This document shows, piece by piece, positions 1 through 6,529 of a stretch of DNA of 6,627 nt. The notes beneath the pieces were generated by a model that was not told the origin of the DNA, did not search any database, and saw only the letters and a list, made by a program, of their open reading frames with translations. Location of the stretch: contig JANRLZ010000463.1 in the NCBI GenBank assembly GCA_033762055.1, forward strand, positions 1 through 6,627, in the 5' to 3' direction. How positions within the stretch are numbered: position 1 is the stretch's first letter; every line of letters begins with the position of its first letter. The position numbers were made by a program, and so were the translations under genes. The stretch comes from M3007 sp033762055 (lineage in GTDB: Bacteria > Bacteroidota > Bacteroidia > Chitinophagales > Saprospiraceae).

Positions 1-611
1 GTTTCAGGTGCAGGTTGGGAATAGTCCCATTCAAAACCTTCCCAACCATAGAAAGGGTGGGGGAGAGAGAGGTGGTGACCGGCCTCGTGCGCCCAGGTAC
101 GGTTGCCGGGACCGGAACATCCTTTGGCCATAACGATGGCATCAATCCAGGAATAGCCGCAGTTGCCGGCCGGATCGGCCACAATAAATGTATTCAGGCG
201 ATTGGGAATACGATTGCTTTCGATCAGGTCGGCGCCGCCATCCCAATTGTGTTCATACCAGGTAGAGTTATTAAGGTAACGAACCGGATCGCCGGGCTGG
301 AGATAAAATTTGATACGGGCCTGTGCAAAGTGTTCGTTCATCTGGCATACCGACAAAAGGGCCAGTTCGAGCGGGTAGTAACCTCCTCCGTTGTCGTTGC
401 CTACAATTTGAATCGTTACAGGCACATATAGCCAGGCGGTATCGCCATCGCCACGTTCAGCAGCAAAATATTCACGGTTTTGCCGATAAAAATCAAACCA
501 GGAGGTGATGCCTTTGGTGCCGCACCAGGGCTGGTTGTCGTCGTTCTGCCCCAGAACGACCCCCGCATTGAGCGAGAGCAGGGTAAGCAGGGAGTAAAGA
601 TAGATACGCAT
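1..611 (-). CDS. Secreted M43-type (pappalysin/cytophagalysin-like) metalloprotease, 3' end cut by window edge
   Basis: Reading from ATG at 611 towards 1 gives 203 uninterrupted codons that run off the window, so the C-terminal part is missing. A TAA stop lies in frame directly before the ATG, which makes this the first possible start. Residues 1-22 (MRIYLYSLLTLLSLNAGVVLGQ) form a signal peptide. The catalytic domain starts at about C30 (CGTKGITSWF). The metzincin zinc motif HEAGHHLSLPH lies at residues 175-185: H175, H179 and H185 would bind zinc and E176 would be the catalytic base. The fourth residue from the second His, usually Gly, is Ser in the HExxHxxGxxH alignment. The HPFYGWEG that follows matches the HTF.G stretch of M43 enzymes. 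The protein is about 80% identical by hand count to its upstream neighbour (723-2243) over roughly 148 residues. By analogy, the Met-turn, an Ig-like domain and a T9SS tail should lie beyond the window; this is inference. Family assignment is firm, but the substrate is unknown. It lies 111 bp downstream of the paralog, so co-transcription is possible. Confidence 0.9.
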   Translation of the reverse strand, partial: MRIYLYSLLTLLSLNAGVVLGQNDDNQPWCGTKGITSWFDFYRQNREYFAAERGDGDTAWLYVPVTIQIVGNDNGGGYYPLELALLSVCQMNEHFAQARIKFYLQPGDPVRYLNNSTWYEHNWDGGADLIESNRIPNRLNTFIVADPAGNCGYSWIDAIVMAKGCSGPGNRTWAHEAGHHLSLPHPFYGWEGFEWDYSQPAPE

Positions 612-632
612 TTACAGCAAGTTGTGTTGGTT

Positions 633-650
633 TGTCCGGCAAATGTCCGG
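633..650. repeat. Short direct repeat TGTCCGG x2 between the protease genes
   Basis: TGTCCGG occurs at 633-639 and again at 644-650, with an 11-bp period, just upstream of the start of the partial protease gene on the minus strand. The spacing of about one helical turn would suit a dimeric regulator site, but seven bases is short and chance is a fair alternative. Confidence 0.3.
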
Positions 651-672
651 TTTCATTTTCGAGTTTGCCCAA

Positions 673-687
673 CTCTTTTCAAAAGAG
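673..687. repeat. 15-bp palindrome (CTCTTTT-C-AAAAGAG)
   Basis: A perfect inverted repeat has 7-bp arms at 673-679 and 681-687 around a single central base. It lies 36 bp past the stop of the upstream protease gene and 62 bp before the start of the downstream one. The one-base centre is too tight for an ordinary hairpin loop and there is no following T-tract, so an intrinsic terminator is unlikely. A protein-binding operator is possible but unproven. Confidence 0.35.
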
Positions 688-722
688 ACAATCGGCGACA
701 GAAATTGTTTTCGCGCCGGTAT

Positions 723-2243
723 TCAATGCTCGGTTTCCAAAATACTCATTTTTTTAAAAATCAACCCTTTTTCATGGTGTAATACCACGAGATAAACCCC
801 CGGAGACAGCGATTGACTCGGAACAGACAATAAGTTTTCACCCGCGGATATTTGCAGGCTTTGTTGATAATGCAGGCGCCCCGAAAAATCGCGAACCTGC
901 AAATCAAGGTCGGCAGACGCTTCAGCATGCAGGGTCAACATCGCCGATCTCCCGGCTAAAACAGGATTGGGCGAAAGTTGTACCTCCAGCCCACCGGCCC
1001 AATCATTCACATTGCTGGCGCTTTGCGTTTTGAAAACGCCGATTTGTTGGGGCGCCTGAGAGGGGCATGGATCCCACTCGCTGTATGGGCGTACCCTCCA
1101 GTAAAGGACCCGATTATTGGGCAAACCTTCAGTTACCTCCAGTGAAGTGGCGTTGTACACGGTTTTGGTAAGCAGGCGCGGCTGAAAAGAAGCGTTGTTG
1201 TTCAGGCTGATATCAACGGTGTAAAGCGTGGCGTTTTCCACAGGTTCCCATTCCAGGGTAAAGTTATTGTAGGTTACCGACTGCGTGTCAAGCGGGGCGC
1301 TGAGCGTCACCGGTGTAGCGTCGTCTATGGGCGGAACGGGGGTGTCCACCTGCAAATACTGGGCGTGTTCTGATTGCAGATTGGCACGCATGGCGGCTAT
1401 TTGCTCGGCAGAAAAACGCGCGCGACAAGCGATGGACGAATAACTCATCAGCAAGGTGCCGTCGGAGCGAAAAGGGGTTCCGTCAGGATCATGTTGAATG
1501 ATATTACTCTCTCCGTCGGCGTTGCAATCCCAGCGAAAATTCAAATAATCAGGCGGGGTGTCGCAGAAATAATCGCCGGCATCGTAACAATTGCTCTGAT
1601 TGGCATATTCGCTGAAAGCGCCCCAACTGTCAAGTATTTCCGGCGCCGGCAGGGAGTAATCCCAGTCTATGCCTTCCCATCCATAAAATGTATGCGGCAG
1701 CGAAAAATGATGGCCGGCTTCGTGTGCCCAGGTGCTGTTGCCGGATCCGGAACAGCCTTTGGCCATGACAATGGCATCGAACCAGGAGTAACCGCAATTG
1801 CCCGCCGGATCGGCTACAATAAAAATGTTGAGTCGCCCGGGAATAAAATTCGCTTCAATCATCTCCGCACCGCCGTCCCAGTCGTGTTCGTGCCAGGAGG
1901 AATTATTCAGGTACCGCACCGGGTCGCCGGGTTGCAGGTAAAAGTAGATGTGTGCCGGCGCATAATGGAAGTTCATGCGACAAAGCGACTGCAAGGCCTG
2001 CTCCAGCGGATAATAACCGCCGCCATTGTCAAAACCCGTAATGTGCATGGTAACCGGTACGTACAGCCAGGCCGTATCGCCGCCGTTTTCGGCCTGCCCA
2101 TCATGGCGATGCAAGCAATATGACTCAAACCAGGGCGTCAGTCCCCGGGTGCCGCATCCGCCGTTTGCTTCGGTGATCTGTGAAAATAACGGCAAGCCGG
2201 TCAGGCAGAAGAAAAGTGGTAGAAAGTAAGATTTGATTGGCAT
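723..2243 (-). CDS. Secreted M43-type metalloprotease with Ig-like domain and T9SS C-terminal sorting domain
   Basis: A 506-residue zinc endopeptidase of the pappalysin/cytophagalysin type, expected outside the cell or on its surface. I start it at the ATG at 2243: this begins a clean signal peptide (MPIKSYFLPLFFCLTGLPLF, cut near residue 21-22), whereas the longer frame opens with TTG at 2291 and puts 16 polar or mixed residues ahead of it. Domains in order: conserved CGTRGLT at 30-36; metalloprotease domain about 55-295 with zinc motif HEAGHHFSLPH (H174, E175, H178, H184) followed by TFYGWEG; the M43 hallmark GDYFCDTPP at 223-231; Met-turn LLMSYSS with M266; then the typical FSAEQIAAMRANL helix at 277-289. 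Residues about 311-406 look like a fibronectin III-like sandwich (LEWEPVENATLYTVDIS, then YWRVRPYSEW). Residues about 421-506 match a type A T9SS sorting tail: SPNP at 424-427, GR at 455-456, SAGEN at 466-470 and PGVYLVVL at 481-488. The Gly usual inside the zinc motif is Ser181. Substrate and any propeptide processing are unknown. The upstream, divergent neighbour is the TPR gene. Confidence 0.93.
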   Translation of the reverse strand: MPIKSYFLPLFFCLTGLPLFSQITEANGGCGTRGLTPWFESYCLHRHDGQAENGGDTAWLYVPVTMHITGFDNGGGYYPLEQALQSLCRMNFHYAPAHIYFYLQPGDPVRYLNNSSWHEHDWDGGAEMIEANFIPGRLNIFIVADPAGNCGYSWFDAIVMAKGCSGSGNSTWAHEAGHHFSLPHTFYGWEGIDWDYSLPAPEILDSWGAFSEYANQSNCYDAGDYFCDTPPDYLNFRWDCNADGESNIIQHDPDGTPFRSDGTLLMSYSSIACRARFSAEQIAAMRANLQSEHAQYLQVDTPVPPIDDATPVTLSAPLDTQSVTYNNFTLEWEPVENATLYTVDISLNNNASFQPRLLTKTVYNATSLEVTEGLPNNRVLYWRVRPYSEWDPCPSQAPQQIGVFKTQSASNVNDWAGGLEVQLSPNPVLAGRSAMLTLHAEASADLDLQVRDFSGRLHYQQSLQISAGENLLSVPSQSLSPGVYLVVLHHEKGLIFKKMSILETEH

Positions 2244-2310
2244 GAGAATGCAGTTGATTTGGATTGCCCAAATTTCGGGCTTATTAACCAAACAGGGCAG
2301 AAACTTTTCA

Positions 2311-2327
2311 TTTACGATGTTTTACGA
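2311..2327. repeat. Helically phased direct repeat TTTACGA x2 in the divergent intergenic region
   Basis: TTTACGA at 2311-2317 is repeated exactly at 2321-2327, a 10-bp period. It lies 68 bp upstream of the protease start (2243) and 130 bp upstream of the TPR start (2457). Same-face spacing suggests a possible regulator site for one or both divergent genes. No TAnnTTTG promoter element was found on either strand of this 213-bp gap, so the promoters here are unplaced. Confidence 0.3.
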
Positions 2328-2387
2328 CAAAATTGATGGGACTGAAAACCAAACGCCAACCCGTCCCGTAGGTATGCCAGACAGTAC

Positions 2388-2409
2388 GAGCATGTATGGA
2401 TTCATGCTC
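2388..2409. promoter_or_regulatory. Inverted repeat GAGCATG-N8-CATGCTC, possible 5'-UTR hairpin or operator
   Basis: Perfect 7-bp arms at 2388-2394 and 2403-2409 flank an 8-nt loop (TATGGATT), 47 bp before the TPR start. No T-tract follows on the plus strand (it continues TAAAAC). On the minus strand the arm is preceded, not followed, by a TTTT run. A terminator is therefore unlikely, and an operator or leader hairpin is the better guess. Confidence 0.35.
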
Positions 2410-2456
2410 TAAAACAATCCTCACCGCCGGCCTCACGGCACAACACAAACAAAAAG

Positions 2457-3758
2457 ATGAAACCTGTTACCCGTCAAAGACTTTATGTCGCGCTCTCGGC
2501 ATTTTGTTTACTCTTTGCTGCCTTTATTTTTTTTAACGGAAAGGATAAGTCCGAATTCCCCGAACTAAAAACCCGGCAGGGGGCCCTGGCCCGCGACCCT
2601 GAATGGCCGTCTGTACAAGCGGGCTACGACAAATTGATTGAAGCCCTTGAAACTTCTCCCGACGACAAAAAGAACCAGTTGCAACTGGCGAAAACTTTTT
2701 TACAGGAAGGCCGTGTTACCGGCGATTTTTCCTATTACAACCAGGCCGCACTGCTTATGATTGAGCGCGTGCTGGCAAAAGACCCGGTCCATTTGGAGGC
2801 AATTTGCCTCAAGGCAACCACTTACCTTTCACAACACCGTTTTTCGGAAGCCAGAGAACTTGCCGAAAAAGCCCGGCAAATCAATCCCTATTATTCATTT
2901 GTGTATGGCTTGCTTTGCGATTCGTATGTAGAACTGGGCCTTTACCCGGAAGCGGTGGCCGCGGCCGACAAAATGGTAAACACCCGTCCCGACATTCGAT
3001 CCTACTCCCGGGTGTCGTACCTTCGGGAAATTCATGGCGATGTGCCAGGCGCCATTGAGGCCATCCAAATGGCCATCGCTGCCGGCTACCCCGGCGCAGA
3101 AGACAAATGTTGGGCGCGTATGGTACTGGCGCATTTGTACGAAGACAACAATGCGCTCGATAAGGCACAGGAACAATATGAAACCGCGCTCGTCGAACGT
3201 CCCGATTATCCCTTTGCCCTGGCCGGCCTGGGCAATATCGCGCGCTACCGAAAAGACTATCCTGCGGCGGTCAATTATCTCGAAAAGGCCCGCGATGTCA
3301 TGGCGGATGTCTCCTTCTTTGAAACGCTGATTGAACTCTACCGCCTGAATGGCCAGTCTGAAAAATCAGAAGAGTGCGCCCGAATTACGCTGAATGCCCT
3401 GCTTGCCGACCACCTGACGGCCTCCAAAAACAAAGACCAGGGACATTACTCCGACATGGAGCTGGCACAACTTTATTTGAAAACAAATCAGCCCGATAAA
3501 GCCCTCGAACATGCGCGAATAGAGCACAGCCGCCGTCCGGAAAACCTGGATGCCTGTGAAGTGCTGGCGGAAGCGCTGTTCAAATCGGGCAATGCCGCTG
3601 AAGCCGCTCCGCTCATGGAGAAGGCATTGCGTACCCGTTCACAGCGCCCCGAGCGACTTGTTCTGGCAGGAGAAATAAAAAAGGCCCTCGGCCAAACGAC
3701 GGAAGGCGAAGCCCTGATTGCCCGGGGACTCGCTTTGAAACCTTACATGGAACGCTAA
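2457..3758 (+). CDS. Membrane-anchored tetratricopeptide repeat (TPR) protein
   Basis: The 433-residue protein starts at ATG 2457 with a short basic stretch (MKPVTRQR) and one hydrophobic segment at about 9-26 (YVALSAFCLLFAAFIFF). It is probably an uncleaved anchor that leaves the rest in the periplasm. From about residue 72 the chain is helical TPR repeats. The clearest are near 111-144 (ALAEKAR-type second helix, ending QINP), 145-178 (LYPEAVAAADKMV...RP), 218-250 (DKAQEQYETALVERPDYP), 251-284 (DYPAAVNYLEKAR), 331-362 (DKALEHARIEHSRRPEN), 363-396 and 398-430. The A/G-x-x-Y/A-P helix packing pattern recurs. No catalytic motif is visible, so it is probably a scaffold or assembly factor. The gene ends 14 nt before the HupE-like gene, so the two are very likely one transcript, and a joint role at the envelope is a reasonable inference. 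Its specific partner is not identifiable from the sequence. No clear promoter motif was found upstream. Confidence 0.9.
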   Translation: MKPVTRQRLYVALSAFCLLFAAFIFFNGKDKSEFPELKTRQGALARDPEWPSVQAGYDKLIEALETSPDDKKNQLQLAKTFLQEGRVTGDFSYYNQAALLMIERVLAKDPVHLEAICLKATTYLSQHRFSEARELAEKARQINPYYSFVYGLLCDSYVELGLYPEAVAAADKMVNTRPDIRSYSRVSYLREIHGDVPGAIEAIQMAIAAGYPGAEDKCWARMVLAHLYEDNNALDKAQEQYETALVERPDYPFALAGLGNIARYRKDYPAAVNYLEKARDVMADVSFFETLIELYRLNGQSEKSEECARITLNALLADHLTASKNKDQGHYSDMELAQLYLKTNQPDKALEHARIEHSRRPENLDACEVLAEALFKSGNAAEAAPLMEKALRTRSQRPERLVLAGEIKKALGQTTEGEALIARGLALKPYMER

Positions 3759-3772
3759 AATCTCGCCCTGTC

Positions 3773-4423
3773 ATGAAAAAAATGATCTTTCTTCTTCCCC
3801 TGCTCGCCATGGCCGGCGCCGCCGGCGCACATACCATCAATTACGAATTGTCGCGGCTTTCGGAAACAGATGCCGGCTGGACGTATCTCAAACTCGGTTT
3901 TGAACATATTGTACCCTTGGGAACGGATCATATCCTGTTTGTTCTGAGTCTGTTTTTTTTAAGCAACCGGTTAAAAACGGTTGTTTTGCAAGCCACGGCT
4001 TTTACACTGGCGCACTCCATTACGCTCGGCCTGGCAATTTTTGGTTACATCGAGCCACTGGCGGCCGTGGTGGAACCCATCATCGCTTTGTCCATTTTTT
4101 TTGTGGCGGTAGAAAATATGCTGGTGCGCGAACTCAAACCGAGTCGGCTGGGCATCGTGTTCCTTTTCGGGTTGGTGCACGGGATGGGATTTGCCGGGGT
4201 TTTATCGGAGCTGGGTTTGCCGTCAGAGTCCTATATCCAGGCTTTGTTAAGTTTTAATATTGGCGTGGAACTGGGCCAATTGGCGGTGATTCTGGCGGCG
4301 TATTTTTTGCTGGGACGCTGGTTTTCGAACGAAAAATGGTATCGCCGTCGAGTGGTCAACCCCGTTTCGGCGGGCATAGCCCTGTTGGCTTTATACTGGA
4401 CCTTGGAAAGAACCTGGGGCTGA
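3773..4423 (+). CDS. HupE/UreJ-family membrane protein (putative nickel/cobalt-type metal permease)
   Basis: A 216-residue polytopic membrane protein. It starts with a signal peptide (MKKMIFLLPLLAMAGAAGA), and cleavage after A19 would leave a mature N-terminus beginning with H20. About six membrane segments follow, near 46-63, 70-91, 95-117, 126-146, 153-176 and 192-212. HupE/UreJ hallmarks are all present: HIVPLGTDH at 45-53 (H45, D52, H53), TAFTLAHSITL at 75-85 (H81), VEPIIALSI at 100-108 (E101), VEN at 113-115, FGLVHGMGFA at 132-141 (H136) and FNIGVELGQ. In better-studied relatives the family is linked to nickel or cobalt uptake for hydrogenase or urease. No hydrogenase, urease or metallochaperone gene lies in the window, so the metal and purpose are unknown here. 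The length is close to that of other family members. The gene is translated 14 nt after the TPR gene and is probably co-expressed with it. Family assignment is confident; metal specificity is not. Confidence 0.9.
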   Translation: MKKMIFLLPLLAMAGAAGAHTINYELSRLSETDAGWTYLKLGFEHIVPLGTDHILFVLSLFFLSNRLKTVVLQATAFTLAHSITLGLAIFGYIEPLAAVVEPIIALSIFFVAVENMLVRELKPSRLGIVFLFGLVHGMGFAGVLSELGLPSESYIQALLSFNIGVELGQLAVILAAYFLLGRWFSNEKWYRRRVVNPVSAGIALLALYWTLERTWG

Positions 4424-4449
4424 AATTCCTGCACGTGTAAAAATCTGGT

Positions 4450-4457
4450 TACGTTTG
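4450..4457 (+). promoter_or_regulatory. Bacteroidota -7 promoter element upstream of kup
   Basis: TACGTTTG matches the Bacteroidota -7 consensus TAnnTTTG exactly and ends 27 nt before the kup ATG. No convincing TTTG-type -33 element is seen at the expected distance, so the call rests on the -7 box and position. It implies that kup can be transcribed separately from the TPR-HupE unit, 61 bp downstream of which it begins. Confidence 0.55.
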
Positions 4458-4484
4458 CCCGCGTAATTCAATGATCCAAAAAAA

Positions 4485-6440
4485 ATGGGTACACAAGGCA
4501 GTCACCACGGACATCATACGCTCAGCAGAGCGGGACTTTTAATCACCCTTGGCATTATATTCGGCGACATAGGCACCTCACCCTTGTATGTGATGAAAGC
4601 CATTGTGGGTGAAGGTGAGATTATTGACCGTTTGACCGTGCTGGGAGGGGTTTCACTGGTGTTTTGGACGCTGACCTTACAGACAACAGTCAAGTACGTA
4701 TTGCTTACACTTCGGGCAGACAACAAGGGAGAGGGAGGTATTTTCTCTCTTTATACCCTGGTGCGTCGGCGCGAGCGCTGGTTGCTGTTCCCCGCTTTGC
4801 TGGGAGGCGCCGCCATGATATCCGATGGAATCATCACACCGCCTATTTCGGTGTGCTCGGCGGTAGAAGGTTTGGAATTGAAATATCCGGGTATTCCTAC
4901 CATGGGTATTGCAATTGCCATTATCTCCATCCTCTTCTTTGTTCAACGATTCGGCACGGCAGCAGTGGGCCGAAGTTTTGGCCCTATCATGTTTGTATGG
5001 TTTGTCGTATTGGCCGTAATGGGTTTGCTCAACATCAGCCATGATCTGGAAGTATTGCGTGCCTTGAGTCCACACTATGGAATTCAGTTATTGATGGCGC
5101 ATCCAAAAGGGGTGTTCATACTGGGTGCTGTTTTTCTCTGTACTACCGGAGCGGAGGCATTGTATGCTGATTTAGGGCATTGTGGACGTCAGAACATTCA
5201 GGTCAGCTGGATTTTTGTGAAAATTTGTCTGGTAATCAATTATCTTGGTCAAGCTGCTTTTCTGCTTCACCATGAAGGCGCACCGTTGGAAGATAATCCA
5301 TTTTACGGGATGATGCCGGGTTGGTTTTTATGGCCGGGAATCATAATTGCCACCATGGCCGCGATTATTGCCAGCCAGGCCCTGATTTCCGGGTCATTCA
5401 CCCTGGTTTCAGAGGCGATACGTTTGGGCTTTTTACCTAAAATGACGGTAAAATTTCCCACCAACATGAAGGGGCAGATTTATATAGGTGCTGTAAATAC
5501 ATTTCTTTGGCTCGGCTGCGTAGGTGTAGTATTGTATTTTCATGAAAGTGAAAACATGGAGGCGGCCTATGGACTGGCCATTGTACTGGCCATGCTTTGC
5601 ACAACAATTCTTTTGTCGAACTGGCTGGTCGTCAAACGGGTAAAAGCCGGATTAATCTGGTTGATGCTACTATTTTATATTGGATTGGAGACCCTGTTCT
5701 TGGTAGCCAATGCCCTCAAATTTCCCGAGGGAGGTTATGTGACCGTAGGTATGGCCGGATTGCTGTTTGGAATCATGTATTTATGGGTAAAAGCCAAACG
5801 CATCCGCCAACAATATGCCGACGAGCGGCCTATCCGCGATTATCTCGATCAGCTCATCTTGTTGAGCAACGACGAAAATGTACCCAAATTCGCGACCAAC
5901 CTGGTTTTTCTCAGCGCCGCCAAACACCCCAAAAAAGTAGAAGAAAAGGTGCTGTATTCTATCCTGCAAACCCAGCCCAAACGCGCCGATGTGTACTGGT
6001 TTGTCCATATAGATACCACCGACGAACCCTACACCATGGAATATGAGGTTAATACCATTGCACCGGATGATGTCTATAAAGTCAATTTCAGACTGGGCTT
6101 CCGCGTACAGCAACGTATGAATGTGTTCATGCATAAAGTAGTGCAAGAACTCGTTGAAAACGAAGAACTTACCATTTATTCCCGCTACCATTCCTCCGAT
6201 AGCAAATATCCGACCGGCGATTTCCGGTTTGTACTGATCCAGGAATTCTTGTCGAACGAAAACGACCTGCCCTGGGCCGAACAACTGATTTTGTCTATCT
6301 ACCTCAGCGTAAAAGGGTGGGTGTCTTCACCCAAAAACTGGTTTGGCCTTGATTCCGATTCGGTGGATACCGAAGAGGCCCCGCTGGTGCTGCAACCTGT
6401 CAAATCTGTCAACCTCAAACGGGTGTTTTCGAAAAACTGA
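4485..6440 (+). CDS. kup: Kup-family low-affinity potassium uptake transporter
   Basis: A 651-residue inner-membrane K+ uptake protein, probably H+-coupled as known for the Kup/HAK/KT family. Family signatures are in order: GIIFGDIGTSPLY at 23-35, LRADNKGEGGIFSLY at 76-90, SDGIITPPISVCSAVEGL at 113-130, FGPIMFVWF at 165-173, TGAEALYADLGHCGR at 221-235, SQALISGSFTLVSEAIRLG at 297-315 and AYGLAI at 361-366. About twelve hydrophobic segments fill residues 15-434, ending in FPEGG...LFGIMYLW. A soluble C-terminal domain of some 215 residues follows, including PKRADVYWFVHID at 498-510. The length is normal for the family and the frame is intact. The N-terminus has a small His cluster (HHGHH, 7-11). 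The start is ATG 4485, which sits at the end of an eight-A run; the nearby ATG at 4471 is out of frame and was not used. There is no recognisable Shine-Dalgarno sequence, as is usual in Bacteroidota. The gene has a probable promoter of its own. Confidence 0.96.
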   Translation: MGTQGSHHGHHTLSRAGLLITLGIIFGDIGTSPLYVMKAIVGEGEIIDRLTVLGGVSLVFWTLTLQTTVKYVLLTLRADNKGEGGIFSLYTLVRRRERWLLFPALLGGAAMISDGIITPPISVCSAVEGLELKYPGIPTMGIAIAIISILFFVQRFGTAAVGRSFGPIMFVWFVVLAVMGLLNISHDLEVLRALSPHYGIQLLMAHPKGVFILGAVFLCTTGAEALYADLGHCGRQNIQVSWIFVKICLVINYLGQAAFLLHHEGAPLEDNPFYGMMPGWFLWPGIIIATMAAIIASQALISGSFTLVSEAIRLGFLPKMTVKFPTNMKGQIYIGAVNTFLWLGCVGVVLYFHESENMEAAYGLAIVLAMLCTTILLSNWLVVKRVKAGLIWLMLLFYIGLETLFLVANALKFPEGGYVTVGMAGLLFGIMYLWVKAKRIRQQYADERPIRDYLDQLILLSNDENVPKFATNLVFLSAAKHPKKVEEKVLYSILQTQPKRADVYWFVHIDTTDEPYTMEYEVNTIAPDDVYKVNFRLGFRVQQRMNVFMHKVVQELVENEELTIYSRYHSSDSKYPTGDFRFVLIQEFLSNENDLPWAEQLILSIYLSVKGWVSSPKNWFGLDSDSVDTEEAPLVLQPVKSVNLKRVFSKN

Positions 6441-6497
6441 CCTGTCAATTTGTGCAAGAGAAGGGTGACATTCTGGCATTTTATTCAGCGGAAGGAT

Positions 6498-6505
6498 TAC
6501 CTTTG
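6498..6505 (+). promoter_or_regulatory. Bacteroidota -7 promoter element upstream of the last, partial gene
   Basis: TACCTTTG is an exact TAnnTTTG match followed by a G/C-rich stretch, 24 nt before the ATG at 6530. A weak TTCTGG at about 6471 lies near the expected -33 distance but is not a full match. The 89-bp gap after kup shows no terminator hairpin. This box supports the following short frame being a real gene start. Confidence 0.6.
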
Positions 6506-6529
6506 CGGGCGTTTTAAGCCAATTCTACC

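Noticed and set aside
15..431. A 138-codon plus-strand open frame at the left edge
   Set aside because: The minus strand here encodes the second M43 paralog with an intact zinc motif, so the plus frame is a shadow.
1374..2123. A 249-codon plus-strand open frame opposite the complete protease gene
   Set aside because: It is antisense to a gene with signal peptide, zinc motif, Met-turn and T9SS tail. The similar plus-strand frame at 15-431 resembles it only because the coding strands of the two paralogs are conserved.
2244..2291. Longer start (TTG at 2291) for the complete protease
   Set aside because: It would place 16 non-signal residues before an otherwise ideal signal peptide and uses a non-ATG start; the ATG at 2243 fits better.
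4664..5075. Overlapping open frames on both strands within kup
   Set aside because: They lie inside signature regions of the Kup frame and show no domain of their own.
5781..6284. A 167-codon minus-strand open frame under the kup 3' end
   Set aside because: It is antisense to the well-conserved soluble domain of Kup, with no recognisable motif and no promoter.
6443..6469. TGTCA ... TGACA inverted repeat after kup as a terminator
   Set aside because: The arms are only 5 bp with a 17-nt loop and no T-tract follows.
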